Shown: positions 43,405 through 51,326, numbered from the stretch's first letter. The stretch is DNA of 64,000 nucleotides from Paenibacillus xerothermodurans (GCF_002220865.2 NZ_NHRJ02000005.1:1-64000); one strand, 5' to 3'. The notes: generated by a model from the sequence alone, not told the origin. Made by a program: numbers and translations.

Positions 43405-43629
43405 ATGAAATTGAAAAAAATTGCAGCTTTAATTGTGGCAGCATCATTAGTTTTGAGCATTGCAGCTTGTGGTGAGGATAACGGCGGCGGCGGCAATGGC
43501 GGCGGCGGTGGCGGCGACCAGCAGCAAGGCGGCGGTGGCGGCGGTAACGGCGGTGGCGGTAACGGCGGTGGTGGCGGTAACGGCGGCGACGGCGGGCAGC
43601 AGCAGCAGCAAGGCGGAGGCGGTAAGTAA
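43405..43629 (+). CDS. Gly/Asn/Gln-repeat lipoprotein
   Basis: A 74-residue predicted lipoprotein. The signal peptide MKLKKIAALIVAASLVLSIA ends in the lipobox S-I-A-A-C, followed by GEDN and then an almost pure Gly/Asn/Gln tract made of GGGGN and QQQ blocks. No globular domain. AAGGAG lies upstream of the ATG. The repeat-coded tail is a likely slippage tract, so its length may vary between strains. Confidence 0.75.
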   Translation: MKLKKIAALIVAASLVLSIAACGEDNGGGGNGGGGGGDQQQGGGGGGNGGGGNGGGGGNGGDGGQQQQQGGGGK

Positions 43630-43672
43630 ACCTCACCCGCCATTCGCGCAATTGAAATCGTAATACCGGAGT

Positions 43673-43717
43673 AAAAAAATAATGCAGCTTGCTCTTAACG
43701 AGACGGGCTGCATTTTT
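43673..43717 (+). terminator. Terminator of the Gly-rich lipoprotein gene
   Basis: AATGCAGC pairs with GCTGCATT around an 18-base loop, followed by T5. It lies 45 bases past the stop. Confidence 0.7.
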
Positions 43718-43736
43718 GCTGTACACACGTATGACT

Positions 43737-44021
43737 TTAGAAGGATCCCGCGCTAACGCTGCTGCATGGTTGTACTATTGCGCGTATCTGATTCATGGCA
43801 AATTCACGGACCGGGTCATGAACGAGATGTGGTTCGCTCACGTTGCGCATATCCGCCCATATACACTCTACGCCTCGGCCTTTTGCTGTACCAGCAAACA
43901 TTTTGCATCCATAACAGAATCGTTCCATCTGAAACTCATCCAGCTTAACCAGTTTATTCCGAAGACAACAATATATTTGTCCATCTGGATCGGCATAATT
44001 CACATGAGTTACAAGTCGCAT
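43737..44021 (-). CDS. Conserved hypothetical protein with cysteine pairs
   Basis: A 94-residue protein starting MRLVTHVNYADPDGQIYCCL. The centre FCYGCKMFAGTAKGRGVECI carries a CxxC plus a later Cys, suggesting a small metal site, followed by HLVHDPVREFAMNQI. Similar small proteins occur, I believe, in Paenibacillaceae. Function unknown. AAGGGG lies 8 bases before the ATG. Confidence 0.7.
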   Translation of the reverse strand: MRLVTHVNYADPDGQIYCCLRNKLVKLDEFQMERFCYGCKMFAGTAKGRGVECIWADMRNVSEPHLVHDPVREFAMNQIRAIVQPCSSVSAGSF

Positions 44022-44321
44022 TAGTCCACCCCTTGATGAGAGATTAAACATGTAATAGCTATTATATAAACCAGGTGGTGAATGTATGAAACATTTTTGT
44101 TATTTTTGGAATAATTTGTATTCACGTCCGCAGTAATGTAGTCGTGGCCGAGTTAACGCAGTCACCGACTCATGCAGCGATGCACTGTCATGATGGGCGC
44201 GTGGCTGCGGCGCGATACGCATGCTGTGAAGGAGACACATCAGTCCTGGTTGCATAAAATTTTCCGGTTCAGGGAAATTTACACGATGAGGTCAGCTTCC
44301 GATGAGGAGGGAGGTGTCAAA

Positions 44322-44498
44322 ATGGCGAATCCCAACGAGGCCAATGCAGAAAACGAGGTAACGAAAGCCGACGTGCAGTCCACAGAGCTAAACAGATTGC
44401 CTGGACCGGATGCCGAAGAAAGGCTTTCCGCCGAAGAAGCGGCCGAAGTCTTCATGGAGAATGCTCCCCAAGGCAATGGAGGCCAAAATCAAGCATAA
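44322..44498 (+). CDS. Small acidic hypothetical protein
   Basis: A 58-residue, hydrophilic, acidic protein (MANPNEANAENEVTKADVQS; RLSAEEAAEVFMENAPQGNG) without cysteines or membrane segment. It was chosen as a gene because GGAGGGAGG lies 7 bases before the ATG and a terminator follows at once. No family recognised. The 300 bases upstream (44022-44321) contain nothing else recognisable. Confidence 0.55.
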   Translation: MANPNEANAENEVTKADVQSTELNRLPGPDAEERLSAEEAAEVFMENAPQGNGGQNQA

Positions 44499-44520
44499 AA
44501 AACAGGAGTTACATACAAAA

Positions 44521-44552
44521 CAGCCTGGCCGTCGCGGACCAGGCTTGTTTTT
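44521..44552 (+). terminator. Terminator of the small acidic protein gene
   Basis: AGCCTGG pairs with CCAGGCT, followed by TGTTTTT. Confidence 0.75.
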
Positions 44553-44641
44553 CTTCACTGGGATGGACGACACGGTTCACACAGAAGCTTTTCCGCTTGC
44601 CGTGTGGCCCTGTGCGATCTTTTTGCATTGAGCCGCCAGCA

Positions 44642-45120
44642 TTAGAAAGTGTAGGAAAAACAAGGGCCGCAATGATGAGGCGCGGTACTTGCGGGCGCGG
44701 GCGAGGGCCAAGTGAATTTAAATTTCGAATATTGCCGCGACTCCTTCACACCGAGAAACGCTAGAACCGCTGCCATAAATATAAAAAACTGTGAAGAAAA
44801 ATGAATTACGCATACCCAGCCATTCCGCCATCAAGCCTCCGCGCAGCTGCCTGGCACCTGTCCTGTCTGCAGCGTGCCCAGCACTTTACTGTCTGCAGCG
44901 CGCCCAGCACTTTACTGTCTGCAACGCGCCCCGCACTTTACTGGCAGAAAATCTTCCCCAGAACGGGGATACCAGTGCAATCATCAAACGGTTGACGCCA
45001 AAGATCATCGCTGACCAAAGCGCAGCCTCTTTCATATGCCCAGCTCTTGGACATACAGTGGCAGGAACGGAATAATCATCCCGATGCGCATTCAACATCC
45101 CCGTCAAGTAGATTGACTCT
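44642..45120 (-). pseudogene. Major facilitator superfamily transporter remnant
   Basis: Minus-strand fragments of one MFS efflux protein can be read. The first transmembrane region is MIIPFLPLYVQELG, then, after a shift, MKEAALWSAMIFGVNRLMIA and LVSPFWGR (helix 2 and the following loop). Past a 26-bp repeat array comes GGLMAEWLGMRNSFFFT (helix 5-6 region) and, in another frame, MAAVLAFLGVKESR, ending at 44642. About 90-100 residues between helix 2 and helix 5 are missing and are replaced by the array; the C-terminal half is absent. An RBS-like AAAAAGGAGAG near 45122 marks the original start. Confidence 0.65.
44863..44940. repeat. Three 26-bp tandem repeats inside the MFS pseudogene
   Basis: CTGTCTGCAGCGTGCCCAGC then ACTTTA is repeated at 44863-44888, 44889-44914 and 44915-44940 with one to three differences per copy. 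The array lies exactly where the central part of the MFS gene is missing. Confidence 0.92.
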
Positions 45121-45294
45121 CCTTTTTCCTTGACGGACGAGCGGGTTCACAAAGAAAACGAAAGACAACGTGGCACTACACCCACGCAGCCGCGCTATTG
45201 TCCGCAAAACAAGGCGGATTCCGCTGAGCCGGGTTAGTCTCGCCTGCAGGCAGCATATCCAGCGCATCAGCTCACACGTATGCTGTAAAAATTA

Positions 45295-45352
45295 GGTTGC
45301 TTCAAAGCAACCGGCAAGGTACAATAAAACCTGCCCTAATTAACGTTAGTTA
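45295..45352 (+). promoter_or_regulatory. Promoter and candidate TetR operators of the tetR-sugE operon
   Basis: -35 TTGCTT (45297-45302), 17-base spacer, -10 TACAAT (45320-45325). The -35 lies within a perfect palindrome, GGTTGCTT-CA-AAGCAACC (45295-45312). A second near-palindrome, TAATTAAC-GTTAGTTA (45337-45352), lies just past the expected start. Either could be the operator of the adjacent TetR protein. Confidence 0.6.
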
Positions 45353-45384
45353 GCTCAAAGCTGTCTGGGGAGGGAGAACCTGCA

Positions 45385-45999
45385 TTGACTGCAAACAAAA
45401 TCCGGGCAGCCGCACTGCGCCTGTTCGCTCAATTCGGATATGAGGCCACTCCCCTATCGGAAATCGCCAAAGCCGTCGGCATTAAAACACCCTCTTTATA
45501 CGCGCACTTCAACAGCAAGGAGCAATTGTTTCTGGCAGTGTTCGAAGATTTGCTGCAAGAGCAGCTGACGAGGATACGTGGGTTGGAGCAGTTGCTTGGT
45601 AATATGTCTATAGAAGAACGGTTGTACACTATTCTTCAGGATGCAAGCCAAAGCTATTTGCTGGGCGAGGAAGGGATCACCTTCTTGAAGAGGGCCATGC
45701 TTTTTCCTCCCGCAGCTCTGCAATCGGAACTACGGGCGCGGTTCGCTGTTTCCGAGGCGGCGTTGTCCTCGATACTGGCTAACATTTTCACCGAAGGCAT
45801 GCGAAACGGCAGCATCCGTCAGCAGCGCAGCGAGGATTTGCTCGCATCATTTTATTGTCTGCTTGACGGCGCGTTCATCCAGCAGTTTTATTACGCCCGC
45901 GCCGATTTCGAACAAAGATTGCAAAGCATTTGGCGTATTTATTGGCAGGGCATAAAGGCCTCGGGCGGAACTGACAATCGGAAAGCCACAGGAGTATAA
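45385..45999 (+). CDS. TetR-family transcriptional regulator
   Basis: A 204-residue repressor. The N-terminal helix-turn-helix is visible in KIRAAALRLFAQFGYEATPL, SEIAKAVGIKTPSLYAHFNS and KEQLFLAVFEDLL. The C-terminal ligand-binding part is helical (FLKRAMLFPPAALQ, SFYCLLDGAFIQQFYY). TTG start with GGGAGGGAG 8 bases upstream. It is followed 14 bases later by an SMR efflux gene, so it probably controls that pump and itself through the palindromes at 45295-45352. Confidence 0.88.
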   Translation: MTANKIRAAALRLFAQFGYEATPLSEIAKAVGIKTPSLYAHFNSKEQLFLAVFEDLLQEQLTRIRGLEQLLGNMSIEERLYTILQDASQSYLLGEEGITFLKRAMLFPPAALQSELRARFAVSEAALSSILANIFTEGMRNGSIRQQRSEDLLASFYCLLDGAFIQQFYYARADFEQRLQSIWRIYWQGIKASGGTDNRKATGV

Positions 46000-46013
46000 G
46001 GAGAGAGCACAAC

Positions 46014-46328
46014 ATGGCTTGGTTCTACTTATTCATCGCAGGATTATTTGAAATTGTGTGGGCGATCGGTATCAAATATACGCACGGCTTTACGCGACTT
46101 TGCCCATCCTTACTCACCGTGGCCGGAATGGTGGTCAGCTTTTTCTTCCTGTCGCTGTCACTTAAATCGTTACCAATGGGCACGGCCTACGCGGTCTGGA
46201 CAGGCATTGGCGCGTTGGGGACGGTAATTGTGGGCATGTTCTTCTTCGGTGAACCGCGTACAGTTCTCAGACTGGTGTTTCTGCTGTGTATCATGACCGG
46301 GATTGTAGGCCTGAAGGCCACGGCGTGA
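46014..46328 (+). CDS. sugE: SMR-family efflux protein, SugE/Gdx type
   Basis: A 104-residue four-helix small multidrug resistance protein. The essential membrane glutamate is E13 in LFIAGLFEIVWAIGIKY. The motifs THGFTRLCPS, LPMGTAYAVWTGIGALGTV and FFGEPRTVLRL are those of the SugE/Gdx branch, whose characterised members export guanidinium rather than general drugs. It is encoded as a single gene (homodimer expected), under the adjacent TetR regulator rather than a guanidine riboswitch. Followed directly by a minisatellite. Confidence 0.92.
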   Translation: MAWFYLFIAGLFEIVWAIGIKYTHGFTRLCPSLLTVAGMVVSFFFLSLSLKSLPMGTAYAVWTGIGALGTVIVGMFFFGEPRTVLRLVFLLCIMTGIVGLKATA

Positions 46329-46545
46329 TGCCGCGGCGTGATGCTGTGCGTGTTGCTGTGGCGTGTTACTGCGGAATGATGCTGTGGCGTGCTACTACGG
46401 CGTGATGCTGCGGAGTGATGCTGTGGCGTACACTGCGGCGCAATGCTGCGTTCGTGATGCTGTGGCGTGCTAATGCAGCGTAATGCTGCGTTCGTGATGC
46501 TTTGGCGTGGTGCTGCGGAGTGATGCTGTGGCGTGCGGCATGTGG
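46329..46545. repeat. ~26-bp GC-rich minisatellite after sugE
   Basis: About eight imperfect units built from GTGATGCTGTGGCGTG and TGCTACTGCGGC-like blocks. Exact sub-repeats include GTGATGCTGTGGCGT (several times) and AATGCTGCGTTCGTGATGCT (twice). The array starts at the sugE stop codon and runs toward the convergent ABC gene terminator. Confidence 0.8.
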
Positions 46546-46584
46546 ACCGGGCGGGACAGGCGCACAGCGCGTCCGGACAGGCGC

Positions 46585-46620
46585 AAAAAAGCCCTGGGGT
46601 GAGCGGATCACACCAGGGTT
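46585..46620 (-). terminator. Terminator overlapping the end of the ABC exporter gene
   Basis: Minus strand CCCTGGTGTG...CACCCCAGGG stem followed by T6. The left arm includes the last codons and the TGA of the ABC gene, so coding sequence and terminator overlap. Confidence 0.8.
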
Positions 46621-48410
46621 ACCGGGAACTGCGTGCGGTAAAGACGGGCATACAGCCCTCCCCGCTCCAGCAGTTCCGCATGCCGGCCAACTTCGACCAC
46701 GCGGCCGGCCGCCAGCACAATGATCCTGTCCGCCGACAGGATCGTAGACAACCGGTGGGCGATGACCAATGTGGTCCGCCCACGCATCAATTCCTCCAGC
46801 GCCGCCTGCACGAACGACTCCGATTCGGAGTCGAGATGTGAGGTCGCTTCGTCAAGCACCAAGATGCGCGGGTCCTTCAGAATCGCCCGCGCGATCGCGA
46901 GCCGCTGCCGCTCTCCGCCGGAGAGACGATGGCCGCGCTCTCCGACCATCGTGTCATACCCCTGCGGCATGGCAGCGATGGTCTCATGGATGTGGGCCTT
47001 ACGGCAGGCCGACATCAGCTCTTCATCGGTCGCGTCCGGCCGGGCGAACCGGAGATTCTCCCCCACAGTGGCATGGAAGAGGAACGACTCCTGGGTGACG
47101 AAAGCCACTTGTGCACGCAGCGATGACAGGGTCACATCCTTGACATTGCGGCCGTCGAGGGTGACCATCCCCTCAGTAGGATCAATCACACGCGCGAGCA
47201 TACCGATCAAGGTCGATTTACCGGCGCCGCTTGGTCCGACAATGGCGACTGCCTCTCCCGGTAGTGCAGTGAACGACACGTCATGCAGCGCGTACTTGTC
47301 CTGCCCGTACCTATAAGATACGTTGTGATACGCAATTTCGCCCCCCACACGCGGAAGTGAAGCAGCGTGCGGCACATCCGCCACATCAGGCTCCAAGTCC
47401 TGGTATTCGAAAATGCGCTGAAACACCCCAAGGGCGGTTGCTACTTCAACCTGCAGGTTAAGCAGCGTGCTGACCGGCCCGTATAACCGGCCCAAATAGG
47501 CCGTGAATGCCACAATCTCGCCTATGGTCATTACACCTTCCACGACGTTCCAGCCACCGTACAGAAAGATAAGTGCCGTACCTAACGGACCTAACACCCC
47601 CAGCACCATGCCATACCATCTGCCAACCAGATTCAAGCGCAGTTCAAGATTCATCACCTTCTCGTTCATCTCCGCAAAATGCTTCACCTGCTGCGGCTCC
47701 TGCTGAAAAATCCGCGTTAACATCGCCCCGGATACGCCAAAGATTTCCCCCAGCTGTGAAGCCATATCACCGCGTACCCGTTGTGTCTCCGCCCGAAGCT
47801 GTTTACGAAGCTGTGACACTTTGCGGACCGGCAAAATAAACAACGGCAAAATCACGGTAGCCAAAACAGCCAACCGCCAATCCAGCGCAAATAAGATGAT
47901 GATGGTCGTCACTACAACGACCGCTTGCGTGACAGCCGACACCACCAGCGTTGTGACTACATTTTGTACCGCCTGTACGTCTCCGGTCAGACGTTGGATG
48001 ATCTCCCCCGACTTCGCATCGGTGAAGAAACGCATCGACTGCCGCTGCAGATTAGCGAAAAGGGACCGCCGCAAATCACGCATCACACCTTGTGCGACCT
48101 TCGTATTCTGATGGTTTTGCCATACCCCCAGCAGTCCACTCGCCAGCGGAAGCAGCACCAGCATCGCGATCAACTGCAGCAGCAGCTTTTTATCTCCGGA
48201 TGGAATAGCTGTATCGATGACTTCTTTCATGACCAGCGGTGGAATTAGTCCGATGACCGCCCCGGCCAACGCCAGCGCTACAATTACGGCCAACTGCCAG
48301 CGGTAATCATGAAACAAGCCGTAAATCCGCCGAATGGAAACTTCCTTGAGGCTCGCCTTACCCCGGCTGTGCAGAGTTTGGCTGGTGCCCCAATGTATAC
48401 CGCCTCTCAT
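46608..48410 (-). CDS. ABC exporter (fused permease/ATPase, MsbA/MDR type)
   Basis: A 600-residue half-transporter that works as a dimer. The N-terminal six-helix exporter domain spans residues ~35-330 (IYGLFHDYRWQLAVIVALAL). The nucleotide-binding domain starts at ~360 with Walker A VGPSGAGKST, Q-loop FVTQESFLFHATVGENL, signature LSGGERQRLAIARA, Walker B ILVLDEATSHLD and the switch IAHRLST. All key residues are present; substrate unknown. AGGAG lies 7 bases before the ATG, which overlaps the yyaC stop as ATGA, so the two genes are translationally coupled. Confidence 0.93.
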   Translation of the reverse strand: MRGGIHWGTSQTLHSRGKASLKEVSIRRIYGLFHDYRWQLAVIVALALAGAVIGLIPPLVMKEVIDTAIPSGDKKLLLQLIAMLVLLPLASGLLGVWQNHQNTKVAQGVMRDLRRSLFANLQRQSMRFFTDAKSGEIIQRLTGDVQAVQNVVTTLVVSAVTQAVVVVTTIIILFALDWRLAVLATVILPLFILPVRKVSQLRKQLRAETQRVRGDMASQLGEIFGVSGAMLTRIFQQEPQQVKHFAEMNEKVMNLELRLNLVGRWYGMVLGVLGPLGTALIFLYGGWNVVEGVMTIGEIVAFTAYLGRLYGPVSTLLNLQVEVATALGVFQRIFEYQDLEPDVADVPHAASLPRVGGEIAYHNVSYRYGQDKYALHDVSFTALPGEAVAIVGPSGAGKSTLIGMLARVIDPTEGMVTLDGRNVKDVTLSSLRAQVAFVTQESFLFHATVGENLRFARPDATDEELMSACRKAHIHETIAAMPQGYDTMVGERGHRLSGGERQRLAIARAILKDPRILVLDEATSHLDSESESFVQAALEELMRGRTTLVIAHRLSTILSADRIIVLAAGRVVEVGRHAELLERGGLYARLYRTQFPVTLV

Positions 48411-49012
48411 AGTTCATCTCCTGTTGGATATTGTGTGAGCGTGTCAATTATGTTGTTCTGCTGGCAAGGAAACACGGCCTGGACCGCTGTCACAATTTCC
48501 TTGGCCATGCTTATCACTCTGTACAACGATGTGCTCTGTAAAATCGAGTACTTGTTACCGCTATCGACATTCACGATCGCCGCAATGGAGTAATCGCCTA
48601 CCGTGGGCAGCTGCCTATTCATGGATTTACCTGGTTCCAACGGTTGATTCGACACCTGATAGCACATTAAGGAGGCCGGCTGTCCGAGACATGCGTCTAT
48701 CGCTATCACTTTTTTGCCCGGCGGTATCTGAGTAATCCGTTCGGTAAAATTTCCCGCATCCAACGGATATTCCAGTGTCCCTATCACATCGGTGTGGCCA
48801 GCCTCTTGCAGCATCGTGCCCACCATCGGCCCCAATGCGTCGCCCGTTGACCGATCCGTGCCGATACACAGGAACAATAAATCGTTCGTTCCCAACCCCT
48901 GCAGCTGGATTGAACGTAAAAAGGAGGGCAATTCCGCACCGCTCACTCTTTTACGAAATTGCGCCGCCCCGCGTTCATTCCACGCAATGCTGCCTTCTAT
49001 TTCGCTGGGCAT
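48407..49012 (-). CDS. yyaC: YyaC-like spore protein (DUF1256)
   Basis: A 201-residue member of the YyaC family, related in fold to the spore protease Gpr/hydrogenase-maturation-protease group and produced during sporulation in B. subtilis; its role is unproven. Motifs: NDLLFLCIGTDRSTGDALGP, AGHTDVIGTLEYPLDAGNF, KKVIAIDACLGQPASLMCYQ and PTVGDYSIAAIVNV. GGAGGAG lies 5 bases upstream of the ATG at 49012. It overlaps the ABC exporter start by four bases, an unusual partnership. Confidence 0.9.
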   Translation of the reverse strand: MPSEIEGSIAWNERGAAQFRKRVSGAELPSFLRSIQLQGLGTNDLLFLCIGTDRSTGDALGPMVGTMLQEAGHTDVIGTLEYPLDAGNFTERITQIPPGKKVIAIDACLGQPASLMCYQVSNQPLEPGKSMNRQLPTVGDYSIAAIVNVDSGNKYSILQSTSLYRVISMAKEIVTAVQAVFPCQQNNIIDTLTQYPTGDEL

Positions 49013-49285
49013 GGCCACTCCTCCCTTGCTCCCCTGTAGCCGCTCTCACCCCTTATTGTAGCACAAACGTTAACGCAAGTTGGCAGGCTTATGGCTGAAT
49101 AGAAAGAAACACAGCGTTTCTAACAGTCGCCCTCCGGTTAATAGGTTTTGAGAGGTCTGGGCGCAGCTTAATGAAAGTTTAACACCGCCACGCCGAATCA
49201 CGTTGTAAAATAAGAATTGTTATTCGCGCAGTGTTTGCATGGATTTGGAACACCGAATTTTCATTTGCAAAGGAGAGAACTGACC

Positions 49286-49384
49286 ATGTTTAGTAACTAT
49301 CGCCGACCGTTATCTTATGCCACTGGCGCTACACTGCTTACATTTGTTCTCATCGCTGCCTACCAGTTGACTCAAGCCTTGTAA
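49286..49384 (+). CDS. 32-residue single-pass membrane peptide
   Basis: MFSNYRRPLSYATGATLLTF followed by VLIAAYQLTQAL-stop: a short basic N-terminus and one transmembrane helix. AAAGGAGAG lies 8 bases upstream of the ATG and a strong terminator follows 50 bases after the stop, so it has all signals of a real small gene. Function unknown. The 49013-49285 interval holds only the upstream regions, including a minus-strand TACAAT (about 49060) for yyaC. Confidence 0.6.
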   Translation: MFSNYRRPLSYATGATLLTFVLIAAYQLTQAL

Positions 49385-49435
49385 TGGCAGAAAAAATAAA
49401 ACGACGGATCACCGAAGCGTGTCCGCCGCTCTCAG

Positions 49436-49459
49436 ACACGGCTGCTGCCGTGTTTTTTT
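49436..49459 (+). terminator. Terminator of the 32-residue membrane peptide gene
   Basis: ACACGGC-TGCT-GCCGTGT followed by T7, a near-ideal intrinsic terminator. Confidence 0.85.
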
Positions 49460-49490
49460 GATGATCATGAGTTTGGCTGACAGCTGGCGA

Positions 49491-51143
49491 CTACCTGGCA
49501 GGCACGCGCTTGCCGCCGCGCTCATAGACAGATTCACTCACGCTATCCGTTTCACTCACATTATCCGCTTCGTTCTCACTGCCTCCGCTTGGACTGGTGC
49601 TCGATCCCGTGCCGCTGCCCCTACTTGTGCCGCTCGTGCCGCCTGTGCCGCCTGTGTCACTTTTGCCAGCGTCACCGCTTCGAGTCGTGCCCGCGCCTGC
49701 ATCAGTGCCCTGGCGGCTCCCGCCGCTGCTCGTGCGCTGGCCAGCCTCAGTCCGGCCGCTGCCGCTCTTCGTGCTTTGGCCCGCTTCACTCCGGCTGCCT
49801 GCACCTGCAGCGGCGCCCGCTTCACTCCAGCTGCCTGCACCGCTTGCACCGGCGCCCGCTTCACTCCGGCTGCCTGCACCGCTTGCACCGGCGCCCGCTT
49901 CACTCCGGCTGCCTGCACCGCTTGCACCGGAGCCCGCTTCACTCCGGCTGCCTGCACCGCTTGCACCGGCGCCCGCTTCACTCCGGCCGCCTGCACCGCT
50001 GGCATCGGCGCTGGCTTCACTCCGGCCGCTGCGGCTGCTCGTGCCCTCGCCCGCTTCACGCTGGCTGCCGCCTGCGTTCGTGCCAGTGCCTCCGGCCTTC
50101 GTACTCCCGCCTGCACTGATGCCCGCGCTTCCGGAACCGACTTTGCCCAAACCGGTGCTCGAACCGCCGCTTTCGTCGTCCTTAGCGGCGCCGGCACCCG
50201 CGTCCACCGTCATGACCTCTTGACCCAGCTGTTGTTTCAAAGCCATGCGGGCCTGATCCATATCCTCATCCTTAACTACGATATACGGGCTTTCCCACGC
50301 CCCATCGAGATGAATATATCTTATGTTATCAGGGCGAATGTCAAAATACTCCACCATTAAATTCTTAATCTGCTGTGACGGTATATCCGTATGTATGTGA
50401 TTTCCTACCGTTTCAATTATGTCTGTCAGCTTGGCCACACCGCCTGTGCTTTTCAGCGAATTCATCAGCTCGTTCAGCACCTGCTGCTGCCTTGCATTTC
50501 TCTGTGAATCACTGGACTCTTCCGTACCCCGGTTCGACTTCCGATAACGTACGAAATCCAACGTTTGCTTGCCGTTCAGCTTCCAAACGCCTTTTTTCAA
50601 ACTAATGTCCGTACCATCCGCGCGGTCTACGTAACGCATATCCATGTCCACATTCAGCGTCAATCCGCCCATCAGATCCACTACTTGACGGAAGCCTTCA
50701 AAGTCGACCGTTGCCATGTAATCGATCGGCACGCCCATGTGATCGCTGAACACCTTTTTTGTGTTGGCGAAGGCTGTTTCTTTATCTTGTAAACTGAAAT
50801 AAGGATAATAATAGTTCGCTTTTCTGGAAGGCAGTCCTTTGGGAGCCATCTGCAAATCACGCGGCAATGAAACGAGAGTGGCCGAACCGTTCTCCGGGTT
50901 GACTGTTGCCAGCATAATAACATCCGTGTTCAGGCTGGCGGTTTCGTTACGGTAGTCCACGCCCATCAACAAAAGCGTCAATGGCTTGACTTTCGCCGAT
51001 TCCGCCTCAGGCACCTCTTGCGCCGTGCCTACTCTTTGAATGGCCTGCGTGGTTTTATCGTAAATGGAATAAGCGTATACGCCTGTAGTCGCGGCACCCA
51101 CCGCCACGCAGGAGAACAGTATTTTTAGAAACATGTTTCTCAT
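49491..51143 (-). CDS. LytR-CpsA-Psr family protein with long repetitive tail
   Basis: A 550-residue LCP enzyme; the family attaches wall teichoic acid or other glycopolymers to peptidoglycan. It has an N-terminal membrane anchor (FLKILFSCVAVGAATTGVYA). The LCP domain (residues ~55-300) has LLLMGVDYRNETASLNTDVI, LVSLPRDLQM and VDFEGFRQVVDLMGGLTLNV. KLNGKQTLDFVRYRKSNRGT supplies arginines for pyrophosphate-lipid binding. From about residue 305 the remaining ~245 residues are low-complexity Gly/Ser/Ala/Arg/Glu, including 13-residue tandem repeats, ending YERGGKRVPAR. The tail is absent from ordinary LCP proteins and probably spans or binds the wall. Confidence 0.9.
   Translation of the reverse strand: MRNMFLKILFSCVAVGAATTGVYAYSIYDKTTQAIQRVGTAQEVPEAESAKVKPLTLLLMGVDYRNETASLNTDVIMLATVNPENGSATLVSLPRDLQMAPKGLPSRKANYYYPYFSLQDKETAFANTKKVFSDHMGVPIDYMATVDFEGFRQVVDLMGGLTLNVDMDMRYVDRADGTDISLKKGVWKLNGKQTLDFVRYRKSNRGTEESSDSQRNARQQQVLNELMNSLKSTGGVAKLTDIIETVGNHIHTDIPSQQIKNLMVEYFDIRPDNIRYIHLDGAWESPYIVVKDEDMDQARMALKQQLGQEVMTVDAGAGAAKDDESGGSSTGLGKVGSGSAGISAGGSTKAGGTGTNAGGSQREAGEGTSSRSGRSEASADASGAGGRSEAGAGASGAGSRSEAGSGASGAGSRSEAGAGASGAGSRSEAGAGASGAGSWSEAGAAAGAGSRSEAGQSTKSGSGRTEAGQRTSSGGSRQGTDAGAGTTRSGDAGKSDTGGTGGTSGTSRGSGTGSSTSPSGGSENEADNVSETDSVSESVYERGGKRVPAR
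49785..50020. repeat. 39-bp in-frame tandem repeats in the LCP gene tail
   Basis: Units of CTTCACTCCGGCTGCCTGCA followed by CCGCTTGCACCGGCGCCCG (plus strand) recur five to six times with few differences. They encode S-E-A-G-A-G-A-S-G-A-G-S-R on the minus strand. Unit length keeps the frame, so copy-number changes would alter tail length only. Confidence 0.85.
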
Positions 51144-51326
51144 CGTATTCCCTCGTTTCCCCAAAAATCGATGGCTACCAATATAAAACGGCACGAACAG
51201 TCGAAATGTTACAAAAAATGTGAAAAATTCACACCTTTTCTGCAATCGCCGCTTTCTACCGTTCCCGATTATGACACATTACCCCAAACGGGGCGGAGCG
51301 GTAACAGGTCAAAAAAGTCCAAATCG

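Noticed and set aside
49556-50223. Long plus- and minus-strand frames opposite the LCP tail
   Set aside because: Shadow frames of the GC-rich repeat tail; the LCP frame has the domain, anchor and RBS.
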